Shown here: in pieces, positions 1 to 12,505 of the stretch
Position numbering within the stretch: the first letter of the stretch is position 1
Layout: each line of letters starts with the position of its first letter
Source: Hippopus hippopus
Taxonomy: Eukaryota; Mollusca; Bivalvia; Cardiida; Cardiidae
DNA length: 64,000 nucleotides
Assembly: GCA_946811185.2 (NCBI GenBank)
Contig: OX328101.1
Location: 30,860,122 to 30,924,121, forward strand
Direction of reading: 5' to 3'
Translations under genes and position numbers: made by a program
The notes under the pieces: generated by a model
What the model was told of the DNA's origin: nothing
The model's database searches: none
Seen by the model: the letters and a program-made list of their open reading frames with translations, nothing else

Positions 1-105
1 GGTGGCCTAACTCTGGATTGTTTTCTAAGGGGGTTTAAACTCTGAATTGTTTTCCAAAGGGTCAAATCGACTGATTGATTGAATTGTGTTTTATGCAGTT
101 TTTAA

Positions 106-290
106 CAGTGTTTCAGTTATATCACGGCAACAGCTCACAATCAGATTCATGCATTTCCTGGGTTTCACCAGTACTAGGCTTGGGCTCAAAAGTGTCTTGC
201 CGGAGGACACTACCACAAAAAACACAGTGGATCTAATGCGGCTCAAAGCCAGGGCCTCCAGGTCACAAGCCCTACACCAAGCCTTGCAGA
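106..290 (-). repeat. tRNA-derived SINE, family 2, degraded
   Basis: The order of blocks (TTTCAGTTATATCACGGCAA, then CAGTACTAGGCT, then a tRNA-like head to the right) is the reverse complement of the copy at 55505-55795. Confidence 0.6.
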
Positions 291-394
291 CCCCCACTCC
301 AGGGTAAACCTAATCTAACCCCAAATATAAGATTTAACATCAGAGCATGTAATAAAACCTAACATAAATTTGAATTCTAGATACAAGATCTAAA

Positions 395-460
395 TGATTG
401 CAATACGAACAGTTAAAATCCTAGATCAGATTGTACACTCTATGCAGTCTGATCTTTAAT
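395..460. repeat. AGATC foldback element fragment
   Basis: This is a degraded copy of the palindromic family with a GTAGATCAAGATCAG-type arm; the best copy is at 27655-27725. Confidence 0.4.
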
Positions 461-502
461 GTATACTGGCTCCTATGGGAACTTTAGTCCAAAAAAGGGC
501 GC

Positions 503-729
503 TCAACTGTTTACCACACATTGCAAACTTTTAAGGACCCTGACAAAGAAGCCTTTTGAAAACATCCTGGGAAAAGGAGAAAATACTGGTAGCCAGCATT
601 TTCTCCTTTTCCACAATGTTTTCAACCTGTTCCAAAACAAATTTCAAATTTTCAGCAACATTTATTTTGTAGTCTGCAAATGCTTTTAATTTGGACACAT
701 CTAAAATGTTGTCATTTGGTAGAGGGTTA
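503..729 (+). mobile_element. Fam-A TTAA foldback MITE (short arm left)
   Basis: A near full-length Fam-A copy: TTTACCACAC left end, hairpin core at about 555-627, then the GTCTGCAAATGCTTT block and a TTTGGTAGAGGGTTA right end. Family features are described at 28686-28910. Confidence 0.75.
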
Positions 730-979
730 TTGAGTTAATTGAGGCCTCAGAGGGTCATTAACAGACACGTATAATGTGAAAGGCTAATGAAATGTAATCT
801 AATCTGTATTAATGGCTGGATTTCATTCAACAAAAACCAAAGATCAATAAAGTTTATTGGAAAACAATGGCAGACTGATAAATCCCTGGAATATAAGTTC
901 TTGATCTGTGTCAAGTATGATGAGGTTTCGTTGGTAAACATTTCATTCATTTCTGGCCATCTAAAATTAATGCTGGTTT

Positions 980-1645
980 GACCCTTTACCAAACAATCCT
1001 GAATTTCCTAGGAAAAGAGGTTTAGAAAACATTGCAGGAAAAGAAGAAAAAGGTGGTTATTAGCATTTTCAACTTCACTAAATAATTTTTTCTATCCCAT
1101 CAAAGACAAATCCCAACATTAATCCCTTTACCAAAAAAACAATCCCGAGTTTTCTCAACTGCAAGAAAGAAGGCTATTGAAATCATTGGGGGAGAAGAAG
1201 AAAATGCTGATAAACAGCATTTTCTCCTTTTCCCACAATGTTTTCTACCCTTTTGTAGACAAATTACAACATGAGTGCCACATTAGTCATCTGCAAATGC
1301 TTTCAACTTGGCTAAATATTTGTCGTTTGGTAAAGAGTTAAACCATGGTTAATGAAACTTTCCCTTACAAATGCTATCAGTTTGGACAAGTAAAAAATTT
1401 TGTTGTATGGTAAAGAGTTAAATACCTGTTCTTAACCAGATGAGAAAATTTCAAACTTTTCAAAGTATTTCAGGTGACAAATAAACACTGGCTTCAATGG
1501 TGTTTTTCGTCTTTGAAAGGTTAGAAAACATGATGGTGGAAGCAGAAAGTGCTTGTTACCAGCATTTTCTTCTCTTCCTACAATGTTTCCATTAGACTTT
1601 CTCTCTTGGGTCATTCAAACACACCAATATTAAGTAAAGAATTAA
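980..1645. mobile_element. Three Fam-A copies, one good and two degraded
   Basis: 980-1119 is a left part only. 1120-1341 is nearly complete (CCCTTTACCA to GTTTGGTAAAGAGTTAA). 1400-1645 has a leftover right end followed by a degraded inverted copy. Confidence 0.65.
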
Positions 1646-1693
1646 TTGGAACTAAGCAGATGTTATTAAATGATAAATGCTTTATTTTCCTGA

Positions 1694-2768
1694 AAACAAG
1701 AGGGCCATGATGGCCCTGTATCGCTACACTGGCTAATAAGTAAAAACCCTACATGCATAACATTACAATAGTTGGCCAATTGGTTTCGAACTAGAAGACA
1801 AACAAAGATTATGACCCCAGGGTAAAGCCATGTTTGACCACAGAGCTATAATTACTTGAGTCCTAGTAGAGGTCCACAAGATAAAGCCCCATACCAAATA
1901 ATACAGGTCTAGAATGAGTGGTTATAAAAAAGAAGATTTTCAAAATTTCCTCAATAGAAGGTCCCGTAAAACATGAGATCCCTGAGACAGGGCTACATTT
2001 GGTAGCCCTAGGTGTTATGGTTCATAATAATAAGATTTCTAAAGCTTTCACGAAACAAGCCCAGGTCAAAATTAAGACCCCTGAGATGGGGGTCAAACTT
2101 GACCCCAGGGCTATAATTTGGACCCCTTGGTAGAGGCCCACTAGATAAAGCTACATGCAGAATTAGCCCTAGGTCTTATGGCTAGGTATGATAAGATTTT
2201 TAAAGTTTTTCCTATATAAGCCTATGAAAAACTTGTGACCCCCAGGGCGTGGCATATTTTTACCCCAGGGCTATAATTTGGGCACTCTTGGTAGAGGCCC
2301 AGTAGATAAAGCTACATGCAAAATTTGGCAGCCCAAGGCCTAATGGCTTGGTACAGGAAGATTCCTAAAATTTTCACTATATAAGCCCATGTAAAACTTG
2401 TGACTCTCCGGGGCGGGGCCAAATTTGATTACAGGGCTATAATATGAAGAAACTTGGTAGAAGTCTACTAGATAAAGCTACATGCCAAATTTGGTAGCCC
2501 TAGGCCTTTTGGTTTAAGACAAGAAGAGTTTTAAGGATTTTCAATATTTTTCAGTTTTGTTGCCATGGCAACCAGAGTTTTAGAAGGAATCAAATTCTTT
2601 CAAGAAATTCTGAAGAGGACCAGGATCATTTCTGTGACGTTTCACCAAAATTGGATGGATACTTTCAGAGAAGAACATGTTTGAAATAAAAGTTAACGCA
2701 CGGCCAGACCCACAATGGACACCGGGGCATGACATAAGCCTGCTGGCCTTCGGCCAGTGGAGCTAAAA
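1694..2768 (+). mobile_element. Tandem-repeat Helentron/pearl-like element, body type 1
   Basis: The head has the palindrome AGGGCCATGATGGCCCT. The body is about five copies of a unit near 150 bp (GACCCCAGGGCTATAATTTG ... CTAGATAAAGCTACATGC). The tail hairpin CTGGCCTTCGGCCAG (2743-2757) is followed by TGGAGCTAAAA. Non-autonomous Helentron-type elements with central tandem repeats are known from bivalves; assignment to that class is inference. Confidence 0.65.
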
Positions 2769-2924
2769 TTTATAACAGAAAGTTTTCTATGAAATAGAGA
2801 TACAGGTAATCAAGATAAATAAAGGTTCAATTTATAAAGACACCATAAAAACATTGTGGCTGAAGGAGAAATAGCATCACTTGACCCCATTTCTTCTTTA
2901 CCTACATCATTTTCCCCAAAATAG

Positions 2925-3175
2925 TGTAGCCAATCAGAACTTGCGTTACTTTCCAAAAGTAGAATTAGACTAAGGATGTGATTTGGAAATGGTTGGTAAA
3001 TATTGGCTTTCTTGGTCTTGTTCTCAAGAATTTTTTAAATTTGAAAGAAATACAAGTTCTGACTGGCTAATCCAAATAGTTTTGCCAATCAGAACTTGAG
3101 TTACATTCCAAAACTATAATTAGACAGAAAAAATTAATGCGATTTGGAATGGCTGGTGAATAAGGACCCTGATTT
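2925..3175. repeat. CCAAT-palindrome element, two degraded copies
   Basis: GCCAATCAGAACTTG and its inverse flank short spacers here, and the same text recurs at 7803-7965 and 21215-21330. Confidence 0.5.
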
Positions 3176-4283
3176 TTCATGATGTATCCTCAACAAAAAG
3201 GGTTACAGAAAAACAGCTGCCCATTTCAAATCAAAGTGTTGAAAACACTGGAGTGGTATATGTCAAGGAAGCCATTGTGTGGAATTAATAATTTGAAAGA
3301 AAAAGAGAAATCTTATTCAAATACTGGCTTGAAAGTCAACCTACTAAGCAAATTAATACCTTTTTTTTGGTTAAAGGCAGAGTACTCATGACAAAGTAAG
3401 GATTATTTGTGTATTGGTGGTCTCCCTTTGATCATTAGGAGGAGTCATGAGTAGCGTCCCTTGACAGTAGGATGCATGATGGGTAGAGAGGGAAACCATG
3501 TAAATATGTCAAATAAAATTAAGTTTGTACCTGAAAACTATGATTTTGAGATATCTTTGGCCATAAAAATCTAATTCCCATTTACACAATCAATTATTTT
3601 GATCTATAAATATTCATGCACAATCAAATGGAGTAGCGTGCAATCATGGAACGAACAAGCCCAGGGATGAACTGGTTTTGGAACGAAAAAGCCCAGCACC
3701 AAGCGATCAGTAGACAAATTTTGTGTATATCATTGCGCCATATGGAAGGCTATGAGCGGTGAGGCTATTTTCAATCAAAAAGAAGTATTTCCATGATTGA
3801 TGGCCTCACCCAGTGTATTTTAACATGCCATTTCCAATTACATATCTGAGTGCTATCGAAAAACTCATTAGTCTGGGAAAAATTGAGTTTAATTGGGTTT
3901 ATTTCCTTCGGCTTTGCACAAAATACGATAAACGGTCTTCAAAATTCAATACTGAACTCATAGTGGCATTGTCTTCGACAAATACCACAAAAATGACTTC
4001 TCCCTAAGTACAAAAAAGTCATTCAGATTATTCATAAAAACTTGGTGACAGAACTAATATAACTCTTGGTTTACAGAAGATCCAGATGTGAATGCTGGTA
4101 AAGCTATCCATCTAGAGAAGAAACTATCATGCTTTCCAAGAAATATTTTCTGTCACCATCTGCCACACATGTTAACTTGTAACCTCATGTCGTCAACTTT
4201 TTCTTCTCTTCATCTATAAGCTTTGTTTATTGGTTAATTATCTATCTCTTTGTATGCTGTTTAATAATATTTTCAATCTTTTT
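3176..4283. other. No recognisable feature
   Basis: Single-copy-looking AT-rich sequence. No conserved coding text, RNA or known repeat was recognised. Confidence 0.4.
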
Positions 4284-4490
4284 TCAGTTCTATCACAGCT
4301 GCATCAGCGCACCAACCCATGGAGTTTCTTTAACCAGTTCTCCACATGATATCCTTCCAGAGCCACTGGCTGCTTTCCAACATAGACATCTTGAAAGTAG
4401 TGGCTGCTTTCCAACATAAACATCTTTAAAGTGGACTATCATCTCAAACATGCTGGCTGCTTTCCATCATAAACATCTTCAAAGAAGACT
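4284..4490 (-). repeat. SINE family 1 body with internal triplication
   Basis: Reverse-oriented SINE text (TTCAGTTCTATCACAGC ... GAGCCACTGGCTGCTTTCC). The block GGCTGCTTTCCAACATAAAC is present three times between about 4368 and 4490. Confidence 0.6.
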
Positions 4491-4583
4491 ATATTCTCAT
4501 GCAATGCAGCAACAGGAGAAGTTGTGTGTAAGAAGCAATTTCTCCAGTGCTCACAGCCTTTTCTCACGAAGCATAAACTTGTT

Positions 4584-4994
4584 ACAAAATGAAAGAACTT
4601 TTAATCGTGCCCAAATTCAAAGCATTTGCAATCTACAAGTTTAATGTGGCTTAAATAGCAAGAATTATCTTTGAAGGTGTAGAAAACATAGTGGGAAAAA
4701 AGACAATATTGGTCAACCCTTTACCACACAATCCCTATTTTTAACAACACTTGGGCAGAAACCTATTGAAAACATAGTGGAAAATGGAGAATCTTTTCTA
4801 CCCTTTTAAAGTTGGGTTTCATCAATCCAGCCCCTTTAAATTTGTTGTCTGCAAAAGCTTTAATTTTGACAAGTGTAAAATTTTATTGTTTTGTAAAAAG
4901 TTAGTACAAGCAATTTCTCCTTTTCCCAAAATGTTTTCAAAAGTCTTCTTCCTCTGGATTGTTGAAACAATGGATTATTTAATAAAGGGTTAAA
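4584..4994. mobile_element. Fam-A cluster, three broken copies
   Basis: Inverted long arm at 4600-4705; direct copy 4713-4903 (CCCTTTACCACACAATCC to TTTGTAAAAAGTTA) with a truncated core; right half of an inverted copy at 4908-4994 ending AATAAAGGGTTAA. Confidence 0.6.
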
Positions 4995-5399
4995 TCTTAA
5001 CTCATGTAGGTAATCCACATTTTACAAGGATATTTTCAAAGTTGTCAGCTGCAAATTTGTTTCATGGGATAATGAGTCAAATATATCCCGCTCTATATGA
5101 CTATTGATATTCCTGTACAAAAATCATCCATTTTTGTAATGAGAAAAGTTCCACTCTCCTCCCCTTGTGGCAATTTATTGTAACAGATGAGAAAAAATAT
5201 CCCTGTAAGCATTACTTATATACAGTGACCGTCTTTAGTCACTTTACCCTATACCAAACACAACTATTTGAAAGAACAGTTACTCAACTCATTTATTTTG
5301 CGAACAGTTTTGCTCCAAGATAGGCTCTGTCTTTGAAAGGGTAGCAAAAAGGTTGGAAATGCAGAAAATTTCTGTTTATATTCATTACAAAAAGTGCAG

Positions 5400-5816
5400 G
5401 TTTGGGATAAAACCAGACTGGAAATGTAGCCTCTAAAGTGCACACAAGATTTTTCCATGACTTGTCCCAGTGACCTACTTTTTGACCCTATATAACCCAA
5501 TTGCTAACTAGTCTGAGATATCATAAAGACAAATATTATAACTATGTTTCATGAGTATCAAACTGAAAATATAGCCTCTAGTGTGCACGAAAGATTTTTC
5601 TAAGGTTTGACAAGGTGACCTCCTTTTTGACTCAATATGACTCAATTTCAAAGTGGTCCAAGATATCAACAAGACAAACATTCTGATCAAGTTTCATGGG
5701 TATCAGACTAAAAATAAGGCCTCTTAAGGTTTTCCCACGATTTGCCCCTGTGACCAACTTTTCCACCCGACATGACCCAATTTCGAACTTGTCCAAGATA
5801 CTATCCAGAAAAACCT
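5400..5816 (+). repeat. Tandem array, body type 2 (about 3 units of 140 bp)
   Basis: Units contain CATTCTGATCAAGTTTCATG, GCCTCTAGTGTGCAC and TGACCTACTTTTTGACC. This is the same unit as in the elements at 8249-9745 and 14820-15788; head and tail are not seen here. Confidence 0.7.
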
Positions 5817-6027
5817 TCTGAAACAGTTTCACAATCGCCTGTTGAAAAAGCCTACTGCAATACCTATTATATGAGCCACATTCAAGAATTTTGTCATCTG
5901 GAAATGGTTTTGAGTTGGACAAGTCTGGCTCATGTCATAGTAGTTGTAACATAATTATTTCAGATTCCTTGTTCAGTTACTAGTACATGCTCTATGGAAA
6001 ATTTTGCTTTTCTTTGTATAGTGTTGA

Positions 6028-6190
6028 AGTCACTTTTCAACATAATTTCAGATGCATTGTAGAGGACAGTGCACCTATCCACGCTTTTCAAGAGTTTCTT
6101 TTCTGCGCCACTTGCTGCTTTCCAAAATTAACTTTGTTAAAAACACTGTTAAGTGGTGAGAGAGGAATGAATCCTGCTGGGGAAACCAGT
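6028..6190 (-). repeat. SINE family 1 body fragment
   Basis: Reverse-oriented text AGTGCACCTATCCACGC ... CACTTGCTGCTTTCC ... GTGAGAGAGGAATGAATC, as in the plus-strand copies at 37550 and 57122. Confidence 0.65.
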
Positions 6191-6419
6191 GACCCAAGGT
6201 CTGAAGTACTATATGCAACTGCTCAGTGTAAAAAATTTCCTTCGTAAAACTCAATCATCATCTGCCCCAACTGGATTCAAACTTGAGAGCATACCAATTC
6301 TATTTCTAACCCACTGGGTAGAAGAACCCCAAAGCTCCAAAAGTGTTTTGCTAGTAACTGTTTACAAAAAAAGTCTATTAGAGCTGCTGATAAAAAGGCT
6401 ATATTTCATTATTTAGACT

Positions 6420-6590
6420 GTAAAGCATTTACCAAACAATCTTATGTTTTAAAGACCCTGAGGTAGAATTGGCTCTTGAATAGATCCTGGGAAAAAGAAA
6501 AAATGCTTGTGATCCTTTTTACATCATTTCAGCGGCATTAAATTTGTCTGAAAAATCACTTTCAGTGTTTTTGTCGTCGGATAATAATTT
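6420..6590 (+). mobile_element. Fam-A, strongly degraded
   Basis: Only the TTTACCAAACAATC left end, a remnant of the first hairpin arm and GTTTTTGTCGTCGG remain. Confidence 0.45.
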
Positions 6591-7120
6591 ACATGTCACA
6601 GACATTCTCTCTTGTTAAAACAGAACCAAATACTGCAGTTTTAAAGGACTTTTCTTGTAAGATCTCACAGAAAACATAAATCTAGCCACAGTAAGTTCCC
6701 AGATCAGACTGCATATTCCACAGAGTCTGACCATGATTCATATAGGATGTGCAATCTGATCTTACACCTATGCCATCAGGAAAAATTTGGGTCCAAGATG
6801 CTAAGGGTTGCTGCTTCTAGTCAAACTAGTAACCAGCCTAGCCCATAATTACTTATTGCTTGTCAATACTAGAAACTCCAGTAAACCACCCCATGCCCTG
6901 CAATTATCTCTTCACCAAGTTCTAGGCATAGATTATCACTTATGAATTTGTTTATCTCTTTACAGTCCAAGTATGTCAATAACCCCACATTTGACCAATT
7001 CTACAAAAATTGTGTGAAAAGGGGAATTTGCTCGTTAACAGCATTTGTTCCTTTCCCAAAGAATTTTCCAGAGCTTCACAAAACATTTTTTTTTTTCTTT
7101 CCCTAAGCCACAAAGTGCCT

Positions 7121-7265
7121 TTGACAACTTTAGTTGCTTTTGAGGCTCGTGTAGATCAAGATCAAACTGCACAAAACATGCAGTCTGATTTTTATCTACA
7201 CTGGGCACTTAGTTTAAGCAGTACAGGCAAAAGCAACCATCAAATTGCAGTTCTTTAGGTCTTAT
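7121..7265. repeat. AGATC foldback element
   Basis: GTAGATCAAGATCAAACTGC and its inverse TGCAGTCTGATTTTTATCTAC are separated by AAAACA, flanked by the family's TTGCTTTTGAGG and AAAGCAACCATCAAATTGCA text. Confidence 0.65.
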
Positions 7266-7417
7266 ATCTAGAACAAATATGTCCGTTTATTTATTCGTAG
7301 CTCTAAGGGTTAAGATGTCTGCCCAATGTGTAACTCATAATAATATTTGGTAAGTCTAAAAAAAGCTTGTATAATGTCAGTAAAGGGAACTGCTGCATCC
7401 AAACCATTATCATTGAA

Positions 7418-7802
7418 TGTGGCTAAAATGATGGAATCTGCCTTTGTAAGGATGGAAAATATCATGGGAAATGGAGAAAATGATGGTACAAAATAATTTC
7501 TTCTTTTCACACAAAGTTTTCAAAAGCCTTCCTCCTACGGATCATTCAAACATAAAACTGTTTGGTAAATTGTTAAACCCTTTACCACATAATGCCAAGT
7601 TTTCACAACTCTGTCAGAGAAGGCTTTTGAAAACATTATGGGAAAAGGAGAAAATGCTGACAACCACCATTTTCTCCTTTTCCCACAATGTTTTCTACCC
7701 TATCAAAGACAGAAATCATCATTTGAACAGCATTAATTAAAATATCGTCTGCAAGTGCTTTCATTTTGGTCTAGTCCAAAATTTTGTCATTTGGTAAAGA
7801 GG
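7418..7802. mobile_element. Two adjoining Fam-A copies
   Basis: An inverted partial copy (7418-7576) ends TTTGGTAAATTGTTAA. It is followed at once by a direct full copy (7573-7802) with a nearly perfect hairpin core around 7627-7694. Confidence 0.75.
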
Positions 7803-7965
7803 CATTTTGCCAAAATTTGAAAGCAACACAACTTCTGATTGGCTAAACCAAATGGTTTAGCCAATCAGAATTTGGTTTAGCCAATCAGAAGTTGTGTTAC
7901 TTTCTAATTCAAGGCTGAGACTAAGAATGAAACTAAAAATGCTTGGTAAATACGGACCCTGAACA
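7803..7965. repeat. CCAAT-palindrome element
   Basis: Perfect 18-bp arms (7833-7850 TTCTGATTGGCTAAACCA and 7853-7870) are 2 nt apart, with a third arm copy at about 7872-7890. This is the best copy of this foldback family in the window. Confidence 0.65.
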
Positions 7966-8248
7966 AGTCTATAAATTATGAACTCCCCCAGTACTATACA
8001 ATTTATTAATGATCTGTCTGTGCGGAAACCGGACATTGGTGAACCAGTTATTAACTCTTTAGCAGATGACAAAACTTTGTTCTAGTCCAAATTCAAAGCA
8101 TTGCCAGCTCATCAATTTTTGGAGTCATCTGGATAGAGCAGTGTGTTAATTGAATGACAATTATGAGCAAACTCAAATTATTGTACAAGCAACCTTCCCT
8201 TTTTTCACATAGTTTAAAAGCTGCAATGACATAAGCCAAGTATGTCAG

Positions 8249-9745
8249 AAACAAGAAGGCCATTGGCCCCAAAGTGCTCACCTGAGTAAAGTCATCTAGG
8301 ATTGATAAAGTTGAAGACATCCTGGTTGTGGTAATGTACACTGTCACATGAGTGTTAATGACCTACTTTTTGATACAACATGACCCACTTTAAAACTTAT
8401 TCAAAATGTTATCAAGATAAACATTCTGATCAATTTCTTGAGTCTCAGACTGAAAATCTGGCCTTCAGAAGGCACAGAAGCTTTATTTAAGATTTCATCC
8501 AGTGACTTACTTTTTCACCCGATATGGCCCACTTTTGAACATGCCCACGAAATTATCAAGACCAACATTCTGACCAATTTTCATGAGCATCAGACTGAAA
8601 ATGTGGCCTCTAGAGTGCACACAAGGTTTTACTAAGATTTTTCCCAGTGACCTACATTTTTACCTGATATGAACTTATTTAAATCTGTTCCAAAAAATTA
8701 TCAAGACAAAAATTCTAACCAAGTGTCTTGAGTATCAGACTGAAAATATGGCTTCTAGAGTGCCAAAAAAGTTTTTCTGTGATTTGTCCTGACAACCTAC
8801 CTTTAGACCTGACATGACCTTATAAGTATTACACTGAGAGTGTGGCCTCTAGAATGCACACAAGATTTTTCTAATTTTGTTCCGACAACCTAATTTCAGC
8901 CTCGTCCGAGATATCATCAGGACAAACATTCTGACCAAGTTTGGTGAGTATAAGAATAGAAATATGGCCTCTAGAATGCACACGCTTTTTTCTATTATTA
9001 AGGCAAGTGACCTCCTTTTGACCTGATGTGACTCAATTCTAAACAAGACTGAAATGTCATCGAGACAAAATAATACTCTGACTAGGTTTCATAAGTATTG
9101 GACTAAAAAGACGGCCTCTAGAAGTTTTTCTTCAATTTGTCCCTCTGACCTACTTTTTGACCTGATGTGACCCAAACTGAACCTCATTGGAGATATCATC
9201 AAAATAAACATTTTGACCAAGTTTTATGAATATCAGACTGAAAATGAGCACACCAGGTTTTTTCTAAAGATTTATCCCACTTACCTCATTTTAGCCTCAA
9301 ATGACCAAATTTCACACTTGTCCAAGATATCATCAAGACACTCTGACTAAGTTTCATGTGTATCAGACTGAAAATATGGCCTTTAGAGTGCACACAAGAG
9401 TTTTCTAAGTTCTGCCCCAGTAACCTAATTTTTGATCCACTGTGAAACAATTCCCAACTAGTCTGAGATATTATCAACACAAACATTCTGACCCAGTTTC
9501 ATGGGTATCCGACTTAACATGGTCTTTTAAGTGATAAAAGTTTTTTCATCTAAAATTTACCCTAGTTACCTACTTTTTGACCTGATGTGACCAAATTTCA
9601 CCCTAGTACTGGGTTGTATCAAGACAAACATTTTTACCAAGTTTCATGAGTATTGGACTGAAAATGTGGCTACTAGAGTGCACACAAGGTAAATGTTGAC
9701 GCCTGGACAATGGATGATGCACGAGGAACACAGCAAGACAGACAC
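8249..9745 (+). mobile_element. Tandem-repeat Helentron/pearl-like element, body type 2
   Basis: The head AACAAGAAGGCCATTGGCCCC (8243-8263) is followed by GATAAAGTTGAAGACATCCTGG, then nine or ten units of about 140 bp, then AAATGTTGACGCCTGGACAA near 9690. The terminal TTCG hairpin of the sister copy at 15788 is missing. Confidence 0.7.
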
Positions 9746-10582
9746 AGCACTAACACAAACGCTTGAGCACTTTGTAAAGCAACTTAACTTGATGTAATTG
9801 TTGCTTTTTCTTACAAATGTTTCATGATTCAGAAAGTACAAAAATATGAGCAAGGGAACCACATAACTTTATCAACAAGGAGAAAATCATAAAAATATCT
9901 TAGCACTAAATACAGGCATGAGCGACTGTTTAAATCCTTCACCAACAAATACTTTTTTATTACCATAAAAAGAGAAAGCTTTGAAAACATGTTGAAAAAA
10001 ATATTGTTAAAAACTGAAAAAATGCTTGTAAATGCTTTTTTACATTTCTTCCAGACTGTTTTTTTACCATTGCAGGCACAAATCCAATTATTTGGGCCAT
10101 ATTTAATTTTTAGCTGCAAATACTTTCAATATGAATGATTCAAGAAATCTGGTAATGAGCTAAATGCCAGATGAATTATTTGATTTCTGAATGATGAATG
10201 ACACCAATAAAACAATTTTCCAGCCTAAACCACTGTACAGTGGCCATAACGAAGTTCATTTTGATATGCTGCAATCAATAGTAATGAAATCTTATTCATA
10301 GGAAATTTTTATGAAATTCCAAGCGGCAAAATTGATGGATAGCTTTGGAATACAGGACCATGTTTGCTGAATGAAATTAATGAACAGTCACTATGTACAG
10401 AGCTCTTTGATGACAGACTGATGTCGGCAAAAACATTCCCCTAAATCCAATCATAATGATCTTTTATGTTGTAACTGACATTCTGATCACGGGATAGTTG
10501 TGTTAAGTCATGAGCTATTAAATTATACTGCCTTTTCTGATCAATGGTGATCTATGTTTTGTTGCTTTTGATAAAGTACCTT
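9746..10582. other. No gene; degraded Fam-A inside
   Basis: 9935-10170 keeps faint Fam-A landmarks (GAAAACATG, AGCTGCAAATACTTTCAAT, CTGGTAATGAGCTAAA). The rest is AT-rich sequence without recognisable content. Confidence 0.4.
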
Positions 10583-10825
10583 ACTTTCTTATCCCACACA
10601 ATCCCAAGGTATAACGACCTTTGGGGAGAATGCTTTTGGAAACATTGTGGTAAAAGGAGAAAATGCTGGAAATCTCCTTTTTCCACAATGTTTCCTTCCC
10701 CTTGAATTACAAATTTCAGTTCTTGATTTACATTGTTTCAGTTCTTCATTTACATTAACTTTGTCGTCTGCAGTTGCTTTGAATTTGGACGAGTCCAAAA
10801 TTTGTTGTCTAGTAAAGAGTTAAAT
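10583..10825 (+). mobile_element. Fam-A copy with shortened core
   Basis: The left end is CCCACACAATCCC and the right end GTTGTCTAGTAAAGAGTTAA. The central hairpin has lost part of its right arm, and a short internal duplication (CAGTTCTT.ATTTACATT) is present. Confidence 0.65.
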
Positions 10826-11496
10826 AATAATTTGCCTATGATATTACCCCCTTAACTCTTTAAAGAGGCCCTGATACTCATTTTCTGCCAGTTTTAACTC
10901 ATTTTGTCTTTATTTTATCAAACTATAGTCATTCTCATATCTTCATGCCAAATATTGCGCCTCACTGTTGCAAGGTTGCTTAGATTACGGTCGATAGAAA
11001 ATGCATTTCACTGAGTTGCGGCCTTCCATGTAAACAGACTCGTCGTTTCCTGTTTTTGAATCGAAGATTTCGATATGTCGGTTATACACTCGGGTAGATT
11101 CGTATGATGATCATGCATTCTGTCACGTGACTATATTTGACCTTCGCCCTGTGTCTAATGAGGTAAACGAAGGAAAATGGAGGCTTCTCTGTTGCAGCCT
11201 CGATTTTCAGACGAAGGTTGCAGCCTATATATGCAAATTACACCGTATCCGACTCTAGGCAGAAACCAACGATAAATTTCCGTGACGCACCGCCAATATT
11301 TACAGCTCCGATCATCAGCCAGTTTTCTTCTGACCAATGTTCGGTTTCTAATACAAATCTCTGTGTTTCTTTTTTTCAAGTACACCATTTATGTCAGTAA
11401 TTTATCCATGTTTACACAAAGGACTGATTTCAGTACCATTCTAAATTGTTTGAAATTTAACAGCGTTTTTGCTCACCGGCTGTAGAAGGGCATCTT
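10826..11496. mobile_element. Degraded relative of the element at 13781-14492
   Basis: It shares order and wording with that element (TCATTTT blocks, then GTGACTATATTTGACCTTCGCC about 300 bp in). Its ends are not clear. Confidence 0.4.
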
Positions 11497-12014
11497 TAAG
11501 AAATGACAAAATTTTGTCTTGTCCAAATTAAAAGCATTTACAGAGGGCAGATTGCATGTGGCTCAAATGGTAGACTTCAGCACTGACAGAGTAGAAAATA
11601 TTGTGGGAAAAGGACTAAATGCTGGTTATCAGCATTTTCTCCTTTTCTTACAATTTTTTCAAAAGAATACCTCCTATGAGACCTTAAAACTTAGGTTTTT
11701 TTTGATAAGGGTTAACAATCTTGATATTGTAATTGACATCCTGAGCATGGGATAGTTGTGTAATGTCATAAGCTATCAAAGCATACTGCCTATTCTGATC
11801 AGTGTTTTGTATACCCTTTCCGAGTAATGCTGATGAACATTTTGTAACTTTTGTAAAAAAAAAAAATCACTTTCCTATTCAAGATTTTGACAAGATAAAA
11901 ACTCTTTACCAAACAATCTCATGTTTCTAGGACCCTGACAAGGCAGGAAAGCATTGTGTTAAATATGCAATGAAAAATGGAAAAAAAAAATGCTGGTTTT
12001 CTCCTTTCTCCTGG
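11497..12014. mobile_element. Fam-A full inverted copy and direct left half
   Basis: 11497-11714 is inverted with core 11593-11655 and ends GATAAGGGTTAA. 11898-12014 is a direct copy truncated just past the hairpin. Confidence 0.65.
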
Positions 12015-12505
12015 TAGGCAGTCTAGGTCAACAGCACTTCCCTTTGCAGATGGAATACACAAGATCAGGCTGCATAAAACATAAAGTCCTGACCTTAGAG
12101 CTTTTAGTCCAATGCTTTGTGAACATTTTTAAACAACATCATTGAAATTGCAATTTTTGGCCTGTTTTCAAGACTGAGAAAATCCACTCCATTTATTTAT
12201 TATTTTAAGGTTATCAATCCATTATCAAATTACCATCGTGATTCTTTAAGTAGTCATTAAGATTTAGTACAAAATGCAAACATTCTCTGACCTGGAAATA
12301 TGCCTTGGGTCATTGTATGCTTTCACCTGCACTGAAATTTGAATGACCATTTGAAGGATCATAATCACAATTTAATGATGGATGGAATACCATGAGCATT
12401 CAGGGTACATTGAAACACAAACTGGCTGCAATAATTTTCCACTATTGATATTTTCTGAACAATTTGCAAACTACAGTTTGTCTTGAAAATCATGAACTCT
12501 TTACA

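Noticed and set aside
8093..8347. 84-codon minus-strand frame with hydrophobic stretches
   Set aside because: It overlaps the head of a tandem-repeat element and shows no family resemblance.
8345..9700. CRISPR-like array
   Set aside because: Units are contiguous, about 140 bp, diverged and without unique spacers, in a eukaryotic genome.
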